14,719 nt of DNA from DTKY01 sp037440765 (GCA_037440765.1 JBBITL010000092.1:1-14719), one strand, 5' to 3'. Positions 1-7,065 are shown, counted from the first letter of the stretch. Notes: a model not told the origin generated them from the sequence alone. A program made the numbers and translations.

Positions 1-304
1 CCAGGACCCAACTGGTGCCCACCGTTCCGGGAGTATAGATCCCTTCACGGTCCAGCGGCAGCCCTCTTGGATCGGCGATCGTGTAGCGCGCCCTGACCGT
101 TCCGTCGGAGGCGACCGTGACCCCCAGAATCTTGAATTGCAGGCCCGGCCGGACAAACGCCACCACGTCGGCGTCGGCGTAGTACGCCTTGTCGTTTTCG
201 GTGAACACCGGCCCATCGGCGCTCACCAGGTAGAGTGAGGCCCCCGCCAACAGCAGCACTGCCACCAGGCGTGCGCCCCATTTCCTCGATAGCAGGTTCG
301 GCAC
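1..304 (-). CDS. N-terminal fragment of a secreted OmcA/MtrC-like protein, probably a multihaem cytochrome
   Basis: The first 101 codons are present and the gene runs off the left edge. The start is GTG at 304-302, preceded on the minus strand by a strong Shine-Dalgarno (GGAGGAGGG) five bases upstream. The product opens with basic residues (MPNLLSRKWGAR) and a hydrophobic stretch (LVAVLLLAGASLYLVSA), so it is exported. The mature part contains FTENDKAYYAD, VAFVRPGLQFKI and DPRGLPLDREGIYTPGTV. From memory, this pattern (a 'KAYYADPN..FVRPGL' opening, then a beta-sandwich with 'DPxGLPLDRxG..TPG') recurs in acidobacterial proteins annotated as OmcA/MtrC-family decahaem cytochromes, which carry electrons across or onto the outer membrane. 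No CXXCH haem motif lies in the visible part, so the haem assignment is inference. The coding region itself is well supported by codon use and ribosome binding site. Confidence 0.65.
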   Translation of the reverse strand, partial: MPNLLSRKWGARLVAVLLLAGASLYLVSADGPVFTENDKAYYADADVVAFVRPGLQFKILGVTVASDGTVRARYTIADPRGLPLDREGIYTPGTVGTSWVL

Positions 305-543
305 TTCAGCCCTCCTCCTGTGCAGAAATTGCTCCGCCTTGATCTCGCCACCCCGTAGGAAGGAAGCGCCTCACCGGGGCAGGAGCCGACACAGCGCACG
401 AGATCAGATGTAGCCCTGCACTGCGCAGCCCAAAGCAGGTTCAGCACGCCGCCCGTGCGATCCCTGTGAGTTTCAGGAGACTGAGGAGACCCAGAATGAA
501 GAGTTATAGACCCAAGTGGGTGATTTGACCTAGTGGCTGCGTG
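305..543 (-). promoter_or_regulatory. Non-coding leader between rnpB and the cytochrome-like gene, with inverted repeats
   Basis: About 240 bases with no convincing gene. On the minus strand they form the space between the rnpB terminator and the cytochrome-like start. A perfect 7-base inverted repeat GATCTCG/CGAGATC (341-347 with 399-405) encloses a 5-base one, CCCCG/CGGGG (351-355 with 375-379). The transcript leader could therefore fold into a two-step hairpin ending about 35 bases before the GTG start. A TATAAC sequence near 505 on the minus strand could be a -10 box, but no good -35 box is seen. I do not recognise a known riboswitch here. Confidence 0.3.
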
Positions 544-564
544 AAAAACCACACCACTGTGTAG
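544..564 (-). terminator. Probable intrinsic terminator of rnpB
   Basis: Read on the minus strand, this is a short hairpin (CTACAC, loop AGTG, GTGTGG; six pairs including one G-U) followed directly by TTTTT and then C. It lies about 50 bases past the mature rnpB 3' end, in the right orientation to stop that transcript before the cytochrome-like gene. Confidence 0.5.
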
Positions 565-612
565 AGAAACGCAGTGCAAAACTCGACACTCCCCCGCGAA
601 CACCTGAGCACT

Positions 613-989
613 GAGGCCTGCCGGACTATAAGCCGGTTTCTGTGCCCTGGCGGGCGGCAGTCATTCCTCTGGGCCTGACATTGCTGCCAGGCTCTGGCGA
701 CCTACCCGAGGGTCGAGTGGAGCGGGCCGCCCCTCCCCTCCTATTTGGTCTTGCTCCGCGTGGGGTTTACCCTGCCGGACTGGATTGCTCCAGCCGCGGT
801 GCGCTCTTACCGCACCTTTTCACCCTTACCCCCGAAGGGGCGGTACGTTTTCTGTGGCACTTTCCGTGGAAACCGCTTTGAGCGGCCCCCCCCGGCCGTT
901 AGCCGGCACGCTGCCCTGTGGAGACCGGACTTTCCTCCCGTCCCCGGGCGTTCCCCGGGCGGCGGGCGACTGCCCGTCCGGCAGGCCTC
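613..989 (-). ncRNA. rnpB: RNase P RNA (bacterial type A)
   Basis: This is the catalytic RNA of RNase P, which removes the 5' leader from tRNA precursors. On the minus strand the universally conserved segments appear in order: GGAGGAAAGTCCGGTCTCC near the 5' end (usual form GGAGGAAAGTCCGGGCTCC), CCACAGAAA, GGTAAACCCC, AGAGGAATGACTGCC and ACAGAAACCGGCTTATAG at the 3' end. The ends are set by the P1 helix: GAGGCCTGCCGGAC at the 5' end pairs perfectly over 14 bases with GTCCGGCAGGCCTC at the 3' end. The resulting length of 377 nt is typical for type A RNAs. A run of eight C on the plus strand (884-891) lies in a GC-rich stem region. A promoter-like element and a terminator flank it, so it is probably transcribed alone. 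Confidence 0.96.
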
Positions 990-993
990 CTCC

Positions 994-1024
994 ATTATCG
1001 CGCCTTCAGGGCAGAAGCGGGCAA
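994..1024 (-). promoter_or_regulatory. Probable rnpB promoter
   Basis: On the minus strand, GATAAT (999-994, -10 type) lies 4-5 bases upstream of the inferred RNA 5' end at 989. TTGCCC (1024-1019) could act as -35 with a 19-base spacer, slightly longer than ideal. The -10 box is convincing because of its distance to the mature 5' end; the -35 box is less so. Confidence 0.5.
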
Positions 1025-1055
1025 CCCGGTCTCCACCTGAGAGGGCCGGCGGCAC

Positions 1056-1061
1056 TATAAT
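1056..1061 (+). promoter_or_regulatory. Consensus -10 box for the OmpA/PKD gene
   Basis: A perfect TATAAT on the plus strand lies 85 bases upstream of the GTG start at 1146. The sequence at the expected -35 position (about 1033-1038) is a poor match, so the promoter may need an activator. The rnpB promoter faces the other way and begins only about 30 bases to the left. Confidence 0.45.
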
Positions 1062-1131
1062 GTGACTTGGAGTTTTCGGTTGTACACAGCAAATGAGCCG
1101 TGCCTGACTGAACGGCTTTCCGATCGACATC

Positions 1132-1137
1132 AAGGAG
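1132..1137 (+). promoter_or_regulatory. Ribosome binding site fixing the start at 1146
   Basis: AAGGAG lies eight bases before GTG 1146. An in-frame GTG at 1062 overlaps the end of the TATAAT box and would put a non-secretory tail in front of a good signal peptide, so 1146 is the better start. Confidence 0.7.
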
Positions 1138-1145
1138 AATTCCCC

Positions 1146-4118
1146 GTGTCCAGACTGACATCGTCGCTTCTCGTCCTTGCGCTCGCGTGCGGTCTGGCTC
1201 CGAGCCTGTTTGCTCAGGGCCTGACCACGACCGCCGCCAAGGAAGACTGGGAGGAAATCAACTTCGAGTTCAATTCCTCGGTACTGTCGGACGGCTATCC
1301 TAGTCTTCTCCGCCTGGCCGAACTGTTGAACCAGAACCCCGGGCACCGTGTCAGGATCGAAGGCCACACCGACTGGGTGGGGTCGGACAGTTACAACGAC
1401 AAGCTGGCGGTAGCCAGGGCCGGGACCGTGAAGAGTTTTCTGGTCAAGTACGGGGCCCGGGATGGTCAGATAACCACCTCGGCCGCGGGCAAGCGCGACC
1501 CGAAGGTGGACAACAAGACCGCCGAAGGCCGCTTCATGAACCGGCGTGTGATCCTCACGGTCACCGACGCCCAGGGCAGGTTGATCGGAACCGGCGGGGT
1601 CGGCGACGCCATCAAGGCGCTCTCCGACAGCCTGGCCAGGAGCACTGCCTGCTGCGAGGATATCCTGAAGCGGCTGGACAAACTGGATGAGATCCTTGCC
1701 GTACTCAAGGACCTCAGGACCGAGAACGACCGGCTGAAGCAGGACGTGGCCGCCTTGAAGCAGGACGCCGCCGGGCAGGGCAAGGCTCAGGCCGCGCTAC
1801 AGCAGCAGGTGGCGCAACTGCCCAGGCCGCCCGAGCGGGCGGAGCTGGCGCAGATGATGGACTCCGTCGCTCAGCGGGCGATTGAGGAAACGCGGCCCAA
1901 GCGATTCCAGCTTATGGGAATCAACCTGGGGCTGGACACAACCGGCAACCTCACCGTCAACGGGCGGGGCCGGTATTTCGCGCCCTTCGGCGAGAACCTG
2001 GCGTTCCAGGCCGGCGCGGAGTACTTCAAGTTCCTCGACCGGCAGGAAGGGCAGGTCGACGTTGGCCTGATCGACCGCTACAAGAACTTCCAGGCCGGCC
2101 TGTTCTCCAGCTTCAAGCGGGTGGAACTCACGCAGTACAACGCCGGAGGGACACTGGGACAGGCGGCGGTGGCCATGGATTACCTGTTCTACCGCGGCCG
2201 CCTGGGAGTCTACGGAACCAAGGCGTTCCTGGATGACCCGGTGGTGCACCGGCTGGGCCTGACCCGTACGCTGTTCAGAGAAACCTACCTCAGCGTGGTG
2301 GACCAGGTGGGCGGAAGCGCGCAGATTGCGCTCCACAAGGACGCCTACATGGAGGGCAACCTCGGCGCTCTGTTCCGCAGGGGCGGCAGCAACCGCCCGG
2401 GCGGCACAGTGAGGTTTGTGCAGCCCATTAACTCTCACTGGGCCTTCACCGCGGAAGCCGGCCTGAACGAGACCCTGCTGGGCGCCAGCGACACCGGCCG
2501 CGTCGCCGTCGGGTTGCAGTTTGGCAACTGGCTGCGGCCCAAGGAGTACCGGGCGTTGAACCACGCGGTTCCCATGGATGTGCCGCGCATACGCTACGAG
2601 TTGCTCACCCGCACCGTCCGCAACGGCAACGATCCGCCGGTGGCCGACGCCGGACCGGACCAGATTGGTGTGTCGGCAGGCCCCATCCAGCTTGACGGCT
2701 CCGGCTCCTACGATCCGGAAGGCGATCCCGTTACCTTCGCCTGGACGCAGATCAGCGGTCCGGCGGTTTCACTCACCGGCGCAAACGCGGCCAGGGCCAG
2801 CTTCACGGCGGCCGCGGGCGTGACTTACGTTTTCCGCCTCTCGGTTACCGATAACCGGGGCGCCGAAGGGCGCGCGCGGGTGACCATCACGACGGCCGCT
2901 GCCCCGGCGGTGAAGATCGTGCGCTACGCGGCCGAGCCGGCGCAGATAGTGCCGGGCCAGGCCAGCACAATTGTCTGGGAGGTGCTCAACGCGGAGCAGG
3001 TGACGATCTCCGGGATCGGCTCGGTCGATCCGGCGGCCGGAACTTCCACGGTGGCGCCCGCCAGGACGACCACCTACACCCTGACGGCGAGGAACAGGAC
3101 CAGCGAAGTCAGCCAGGCCATCACTGTCACGGTCACCGGCGCCCGCATCCTGCGGTTCACGGCCACGCCGGCCACCATTGTCGCGGGCCAGGCTTCCACG
3201 CTGGCCTGGGAGACCGAAGGGTCCTCCGATGTCTCGATCAGCGGCATCGGCACCGTGCAGCCGAGCGGCGCGGTTACGGTTTCTCCGGCCGCCACCACCA
3301 CTTACACGCTGACTGCCAGGGGCCTCTCCGGCGAGGCTACCGCGACCGCGACCGTTCGGGTAACGCCCAGCGAAGCGCCGCGTATTCTGCGCTTCCTTGC
3401 CACGCCGGTCGAGATCCTGCCCGGCGAGCAGTCCAGCCTCCTATGGCAGGTGGAGAACGCCTCCACCGTAACCATCACGGGCATCGGCGCCGTCGGCCTG
3501 ACCGGCTCGTCCACGGTTTCCCCGGCGGGCACGACCACCTACACGATCACGGCCACCAACCAGCACGGATCGGTCTCGGCCACCGCCACCGTCGGCATCA
3601 TAGAGACCGTGAAGATTCTCGACTTCAGGGCCGACACGCTGCGCACGGCGAGGGCGGGAGACCCGGCGGTTCTGAGCTGGCGGACCGAGAACGCCACCGA
3701 GGTCATAATCACCGGCGTCGGGCCGGTGCCGGTGAACGGCTCGATCACGGTGAACCCGGCCACAGACACGACCTACACGCTGGTGGCCTACGGCAGGCGG
3801 TCGCAGGTTTCGGCCGTTCTGATCGTCAGAGTCGGAGCCAACAACGCGCCGGTGGCCAACGCCGGCCCGAGCCAGGTGGTAATGTCATCCACCATCACCC
3901 TGGACGGCTCGCTTTCTTATGACCCGGACGGGGACCCGATCACATACTCGTGGCGGGTGATAGGCAACGCGCGGGCCGATATCTACGGCGCAAACACGGC
4001 AAGGCCGTCGGTGCTGCTTTCGAGCGGCTACGCCTCCTATGTCTTCGAGCTGACCGTAACCGACAGCAAGCGGGCATCGAGCACCGCCACAGTCCGAGTC
4101 AACTACTACGCCCCGTAA
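1146..4118 (+). CDS. Outer-membrane protein: OmpA domain, coiled coil, putative beta-barrel, PKD and Ig-like repeats
   Basis: A 990-residue exported protein. Residues 1-23 form a signal peptide (MSRLTSSLLVLALACGLAPS..FAQ). Residues about 35-140 are an OmpA/MotB-type peptidoglycan-binding domain (INFEFNSS, RIEGHTDWVGS, RFMNRRV). Residues about 172-225 are a heptad-rich coiled coil. Residues about 254-465 alternate polar and hydrophobic/aromatic residues with many Gly and Tyr, as in an outer-membrane beta-barrel, and end LQFGNWLRP. A PKD domain follows (497-583; PPVADAGPDQ, GSYDPEGDPVTFAW), then four Ig-like repeats of 76-79 residues (590-898) and a second PKD domain (901-988; APVANAGPSQ, SYDPDGDPITYSW). 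OmpA domains usually sit at the C-terminus after the barrel; here the domain is first. The likely role is a cell-wall-anchored outer-membrane protein displaying an adhesive or stalk-like region. The barrel and topology are inferred; the PKD and OmpA calls are clear. Confidence 0.9.
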   Translation: MSRLTSSLLVLALACGLAPSLFAQGLTTTAAKEDWEEINFEFNSSVLSDGYPSLLRLAELLNQNPGHRVRIEGHTDWVGSDSYNDKLAVARAGTVKSFLVKYGARDGQITTSAAGKRDPKVDNKTAEGRFMNRRVILTVTDAQGRLIGTGGVGDAIKALSDSLARSTACCEDILKRLDKLDEILAVLKDLRTENDRLKQDVAALKQDAAGQGKAQAALQQQVAQLPRPPERAELAQMMDSVAQRAIEETRPKRFQLMGINLGLDTTGNLTVNGRGRYFAPFGENLAFQAGAEYFKFLDRQEGQVDVGLIDRYKNFQAGLFSSFKRVELTQYNAGGTLGQAAVAMDYLFYRGRLGVYGTKAFLDDPVVHRLGLTRTLFRETYLSVVDQVGGSAQIALHKDAYMEGNLGALFRRGGSNRPGGTVRFVQPINSHWAFTAEAGLNETLLGASDTGRVAVGLQFGNWLRPKEYRALNHAVPMDVPRIRYELLTRTVRNGNDPPVADAGPDQIGVSAGPIQLDGSGSYDPEGDPVTFAWTQISGPAVSLTGANAARASFTAAAGVTYVFRLSVTDNRGAEGRARVTITTAAAPAVKIVRYAAEPAQIVPGQASTIVWEVLNAEQVTISGIGSVDPAAGTSTVAPARTTTYTLTARNRTSEVSQAITVTVTGARILRFTATPATIVAGQASTLAWETEGSSDVSISGIGTVQPSGAVTVSPAATTTYTLTARGLSGEATATATVRVTPSEAPRILRFLATPVEILPGEQSSLLWQVENASTVTITGIGAVGLTGSSTVSPAGTTTYTITATNQHGSVSATATVGIIETVKILDFRADTLRTARAGDPAVLSWRTENATEVIITGVGPVPVNGSITVNPATDTTYTLVAYGRRSQVSAVLIVRVGANNAPVANAGPSQVVMSSTITLDGSLSYDPDGDPITYSWRVIGNARADIYGANTARPSVLLSSGYASYVFELTVTDSKRASSTATVRVNYYAP
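2913..3839 (+). repeat. Four tandem Ig-like protein repeats within the OmpA/PKD gene
   Basis: Four tandem coding units start at 2913, 3144, 3381 and 3612 (77, 79, 77 and 76 residues). Each opens with a [KR]I[VL]xF/Y-type strand followed by a GxxSxLxW segment. Each then has a V[TS]ISGIG-type segment (VIITGVG in the fourth) and ends with a TTTYTLTA-type strand. The units have diverged clearly, so the duplication is not recent. The cores TISGIG, SISGIG, TITGIG and IITGVG show the common origin. Confidence 0.85.
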
Positions 4119-4209
4119 GGGAAAGCGGGGGTGAACAGCCTGCGAGCAGCCGCCTGCTGGTGCCCCGGGTCCGAAGTCCGCAGGCCTGCAAGCCCGCTCC
4201 CTCACGGTG

Positions 4210-4245
4210 GCGGTTCTGTGCAACACCTCGAAAGCACAGAACCGC
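4210..4245. repeat. Inverted repeat, 11-bp perfect arms
   Basis: GCGGTTCTGTG (4210-4220) and CACAGAACCGC (4235-4245) are perfect complements around a 14-base loop. It lies about 90 bases past the OmpA/PKD stop. No T-run follows on either strand, so it is not a standard intrinsic terminator; it could be a protein-binding site or mobile-element debris. Confidence 0.6.
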
Positions 4246-4369
4246 GCGTCAGCCAGGGGGCGCCACATCGCAAGGCCGCGGCCAGGGCGAGTTGGACATC
4301 CTGAACGCTGCTGCGCCGACCTCGCTCCGGGTCCAACCACGCATATGTACTTCGGCACATGGGAGCAGT

Positions 4370-4401
4370 GACCCGATATGTTGCGCACAACATAACGGGT
4401 C
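4370..4401. repeat. Long hairpin, 14-bp arms with one mismatch
   Basis: GACCCGATATGTTG (4370-4383) and CAACATAACGGGTC (4388-4401) pair except at one base, around the 4-base loop CGCA. On the plus strand it is followed by GTTTTC, a weak T-run, so it could end transcripts coming from the OmpA/PKD gene about 250 bases upstream. The near-perfect symmetry would also suit the palindromic core of a small non-coding mobile element. Confidence 0.6.
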
Positions 4402-4417
4402 GTTTTCGCGGCAAGCG

Positions 4418-4714
4418 TCAGGCGAACCGCATCTTGACAGGCGGCGCGGTGGAGGCTGCGGGTTGCGGGCGGCCCAGGCTGCGGGGGATGAACTCGGCAA
4501 GCCGCTGGATGGAGGTGCGGGCCAAGCCGGGCAGCACCGCGCCCAGGCAGTCGCGGGCCGGGATGTTCAGGCGGCAGGTCCGGTCGCTGACCAGGCTCTT
4601 GTCGATGATGCGCGCCGGCAGCGGCGCCGCGGCCACCCCGCCCTCCACTTCAGCACTGACCCCCGCCTGAACAGATGGTTTGCACTGACGCTTGCTTTTC
4701 GTGAGCGCCGAAGG
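4418..4714 (-). other. Unrecognised open frame downstream of the aldo/keto reductase
   Basis: Directly after the aldo/keto reductase stop (TGA, 4717-4715), the same frame stays open for 98 codons to TGA at 4418. The only start-like codon near a useful place is GTG 4648, giving 76 residues, and it has no Shine-Dalgarno. Codons from about 4640 to 4470 are strongly G/C-ending and amino-acid composition is protein-like (PARIIDKSLVSDRTCRLNI, GLARTSIQRLAEFIPRSLG), so it may once have been, or still be, coding. I do not recognise the family. It may be a small gene, the C-terminal remnant of a lost gene, or chance in GC-rich DNA. Confidence 0.3.
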
Positions 4715-5614
4715 TCAGGAATTGAGAGCGGCGTTCATGTTGGCAATCGCCTCGTCCACGTGGCTGGGATGCGTGTAGCCGATGGTGACCGCATCCACCG
4801 AGCCCAGGCCCATGACGAACCTGAGCGATGCCTGCCGCTCCTCCCGGGTCTTGAACTGCCCCTCGCCCACCACCTTCATTCCCAAAACGCCTGTTCCCTG
4901 CTCGCGCATCTTGCGGGACTGAGCCACGACCTGTTCGACGTCGCCGGTCTTGGTGGTGTCTTCCCTCAGGTCTTCGGTGTCCATGCGCACGCCCCGGTGG
5001 TTGATGCGATGCAATGCCACGTCGAGCCACTTCGTGCCCGGGAACCGGCGCAGAGGCTGGAGCCCGTGAACCGAAGCGCCGTGCGCCAGGATGATCTGCC
5101 GGGACTTGGCTTCCGAGAAAGCGTCCTGAATCCGCCTGGTCTCCTCCGGCCACTGGGGGCTGCGCACAATATGTATGAGCAGGATGTCCAGGTACTCGGT
5201 GTTCAGTTCCTTGCGGTAGCGGTCGATCTTCGCCTGCGAGTCCTCTTCGCCGGCGCGCACGCTGTACTTGGTCATGAGCCGGTAGGTGTCGCGCGGTATC
5301 CCCCTGAGGGCCACGCCCAGCATCTGGTGCATATCGCGGTAGGCCTCGGCCGACTCGAAAAACCGGATGCCCGAATCGTAGGCGTGGCGGACCAGGCGGG
5401 TGAACGCCTCCTGTCCCAGCTCACGCCCCTCGCGGCCGCTGAAGGCGCCCGTGCCGAAGGCCAGCCGGGTTACCTTCACCCCGGAGTTGCCGAGAGCAAC
5501 CCAGTCGGTCGCCGACCTCTTCGCAGCCTGCGCCCCAACCGCTGCTCCGCCGCCGGCAAACGCAAGCCCGGCCAAACCGGATTTCAGAAAATCACGTCTT
5601 GATGTCCGCGCCAT
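4715..5614 (-). CDS. Twin-arginine exported aldo/keto reductase
   Basis: A 299-residue oxidoreductase of the aldo/keto reductase family, which reduces carbonyls or oxidises alcohols with NAD(P)(H) in a TIM barrel. The N-terminus has a twin-arginine signal (SRRDFLK, then GLAGLAFAGGGAAVG), so the folded protein is probably exported. The start is ATG 5614, with GGAGG eight bases upstream on the minus strand. The catalytic Tyr (FFESAEAY, Y92), Lys (LMTKYS, K116) and His (DILLIH, H148) are present. The catalytic Asp of the usual FDTAxxY motif is replaced by Glu (E87), so activity may be altered, although some twin-arginine subfamilies seem to carry this change. Length is normal. The Gfo/Idh/MocA gene lies upstream on the same strand, 173 bases away, which suggests shared work on sugars or their derivatives. 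The substrate cannot be told. Confidence 0.92.
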   Translation of the reverse strand: MARTSRRDFLKSGLAGLAFAGGGAAVGAQAAKRSATDWVALGNSGVKVTRLAFGTGAFSGREGRELGQEAFTRLVRHAYDSGIRFFESAEAYRDMHQMLGVALRGIPRDTYRLMTKYSVRAGEEDSQAKIDRYRKELNTEYLDILLIHIVRSPQWPEETRRIQDAFSEAKSRQIILAHGASVHGLQPLRRFPGTKWLDVALHRINHRGVRMDTEDLREDTTKTGDVEQVVAQSRKMREQGTGVLGMKVVGEGQFKTREERQASLRFVMGLGSVDAVTIGYTHPSHVDEAIANMNAALNS

Positions 5615-5664
5615 AGCCCCCTCCTCTGAGCGCCGCAGTCACAGCGGCCATACATAAGAGGATC

Positions 5665-5749
5665 GCATCCCGGCCGGCAGGATGCAATAACAGGAGTTAG
5701 ATATCCGGTTAGGCTAAGTTACAGCCGCAGGCGGGCCCCATGTTACAGC
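5665..5749. promoter_or_regulatory. Spacer between Gfo/Idh/MocA and aldo/keto reductase genes: hairpin and paired direct repeats
   Basis: The spacer holds a hairpin, GCATCC/GGATGC (5665-5670 with 5680-5685), with a GC-rich loop. It also holds two copies of GTTACAGC (5718-5725 and 5742-5749) whose starts are 24 bases apart, beside an AT-rich stretch at 5686-5722. Same-face spaced repeats upstream of the aldo/keto reductase gene could be an operator. No clear -35/-10 pair is seen. Confidence 0.25.
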
Positions 5750-5787
5750 AGGCGATGCGGCCCGGTCCGGCAGCCACGGCTCGCCGC

Positions 5788-7017
5788 TCAGACCGCGACG
5801 GCCTGCTTGCCGTCCCAACTGTAGGTCCTGCCGTAGCGCACCGCCAGCACGCCCATCAGCGTCGGCAGCGTCGAGTAGAAGCCGGTGTCCACGTCCACCA
5901 CCGGGTCCTGCCTGCTCTTGACGCAGTCCAGGAAGTTGCGCACGTGGGCGCTGTCCGACGGGCCGCCGACGTAACGGAAGCTCTCGCTCACAGGCTCAAA
6001 CGGCGGCTTGAGCGCGCCTCCCCGGGCGGCGCCTCCGGCCTGGTTCGGCCGGAACCGGAAACCGGTCCGGTGGACTTGCAGCCACCCGGCCGTTCCCAGA
6101 AAGTAGTTGCCTTGCACGTCGAACTCCGGGGTGGAACGGATGCAGTTGGTGTAGGTCATCACGAACTTGGGATACTGCCAGGTTACGACCATGGAGTCCG
6201 GCAACTGCTCGGGGAGCGGGGGCGTACGGGCGTACTGGCCGGAGGCGCTGCACGTCAGGGGCTCCTTCACGTCCAGGTACCAGTGGGCCACGTCGGTCAG
6301 GTGCGTGCCCCAGTCCAGCAGCGTGCCGCCCGAGTAATCGTAGAAGGCGCGCCAGCCGCGCTGCCGCATCTGCGTGTAGGGGCGCCGCTCGGCCGGGCCC
6401 TGGAACAGATCCCAGTCCAGGTCCGGGGGCGGAGCCGCCGGCTCTCCGGCGGGACGCGTGTAGTTTCCCTGGTAGACGCACTCGGCGTGGTACACGCTGC
6501 CGATCATGCCTCCCAGCACCCGTTTGGCGTTCTCCTGGAAGTGGTCCCAACTGCGCTGCTGCAACCCGATCTGCGCCACGCGCTTGTGCTGGCGAACCGC
6601 GGCCCGCATCTTCTGGCCAACCTCGATGCTGTTGGACAGCGGCTTCTCGCAGTAGGAGTCTTTGCCCGCCTGGCTGGCCTCGATCACCATGGGACCGTGC
6701 CAGTGATCCGGCGTGGCGATCAGGACCGCGTCGATGTCCTTGCGGTCGAGCACCTTCCGGTAGTCGCCCACCGGCTCGGGGTTGCACTTGAACTTCTCCC
6801 CGAGTTGAGCGGCCACGCGGTCGCGCGCGGGCTTGAAAACGTCGCACACGGCGGCCAGCTCGGCGTCGGGGAAGCCCAGAAACACCCCGCCCAGGTAGCT
6901 GCCACGGCCGCCCGAGCCCAGGAGGGCGAACCGTATCCTGTCATTGGCTCCCATCACCGAGCGGGAGGCGGCGGCTGTGGCCGCGCCAACCGCGATGAAT
7001 GTACGTCTGCTTTGCAT
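5788..7017 (-). CDS. Gfo/Idh/MocA-family oxidoreductase with twin-arginine signal
   Basis: A 409-residue NAD(P)-dependent sugar or cyclitol dehydrogenase-type protein. The start is taken as ATG 7017, with GGAGAG (7028-7023) five bases upstream; an in-frame upstream ATG at 7065 would hide the signal sequence. Residues 1-23 resemble a twin-arginine signal (SRRTFIAVGAATAAA). The Rossmann motif is GSGGRG (34-39). TPDHWH (102-107) and CEKPLSNS (123-130) are hallmarks of the family, and DWGTH (235-239) lies in the C-terminal catalytic half. Exported members are abundant in Acidobacteria and Planctomycetes and are usually placed in polysaccharide or sugar-acid breakdown. It is divergent from an MFS sugar-acid-type transporter and shares direction with the aldo/keto reductase, so a carbohydrate oxidation module is likely. 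The substrate is unknown. Confidence 0.93.
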   Translation of the reverse strand: MQSRRTFIAVGAATAAASRSVMGANDRIRFALLGSGGRGSYLGGVFLGFPDAELAAVCDVFKPARDRVAAQLGEKFKCNPEPVGDYRKVLDRKDIDAVLIATPDHWHGPMVIEASQAGKDSYCEKPLSNSIEVGQKMRAAVRQHKRVAQIGLQQRSWDHFQENAKRVLGGMIGSVYHAECVYQGNYTRPAGEPAAPPPDLDWDLFQGPAERRPYTQMRQRGWRAFYDYSGGTLLDWGTHLTDVAHWYLDVKEPLTCSASGQYARTPPLPEQLPDSMVVTWQYPKFVMTYTNCIRSTPEFDVQGNYFLGTAGWLQVHRTGFRFRPNQAGGAARGGALKPPFEPVSESFRYVGGPSDSAHVRNFLDCVKSRQDPVVDVDTGFYSTLPTLMGVLAVRYGRTYSWDGKQAVAV

Positions 7018-7035
7018 GATTGCTCTCCGATCCAA

Positions 7036-7065
7036 ATTATGGCCCTCCGCGTGATTGTACTCCAA
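7036..7065 (-). promoter_or_regulatory. Probable promoter of the Gfo/Idh/MocA gene
   Basis: On the minus strand, TTGGAG (7065-7060) and CATAAT (7041-7036) are separated by 18 bases and match -35/-10 elements at four and five of six positions. Transcription would start very near the Shine-Dalgarno, giving a short leader. It lies in the 86-base divergent gap shared with the MFS gene. Confidence 0.5.

Noticed and set aside
350..375. GGAAGGAAGC on the plus strand, similar to the SRP RNA apical loop (GGAAGGAAGCAGCC)
   Set aside because: The partner strand (CAGG before the loop, AGCA after it) is not present and the surrounding stem does not fit helix 8 of SRP RNA.
380..470. Possible cobalamin riboswitch in the leader of the cytochrome-like gene, given the PduS connection
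   Set aside because: The conserved B12-box elements are not present, and the leader belongs to a gene far from pduS.
223..603. A 126-codon minus-strand open frame upstream of the cytochrome-like gene
   Set aside because: Composition is Cys/Trp/His-rich and unlike a protein; it overlaps the better-supported gene start and the rnpB terminator.
1062..1145. Upstream GTG start for the OmpA/PKD protein
   Set aside because: It overlaps the -10 box and would bury the signal peptide; GTG 1146 has a well-placed AAGGAG.
3950..5602. A 550-codon plus-strand open frame across the aldo/keto reductase region
   Set aside because: It is antisense to a clear gene, with His/Arg/Ala-rich composition typical of GC-rich antisense frames.
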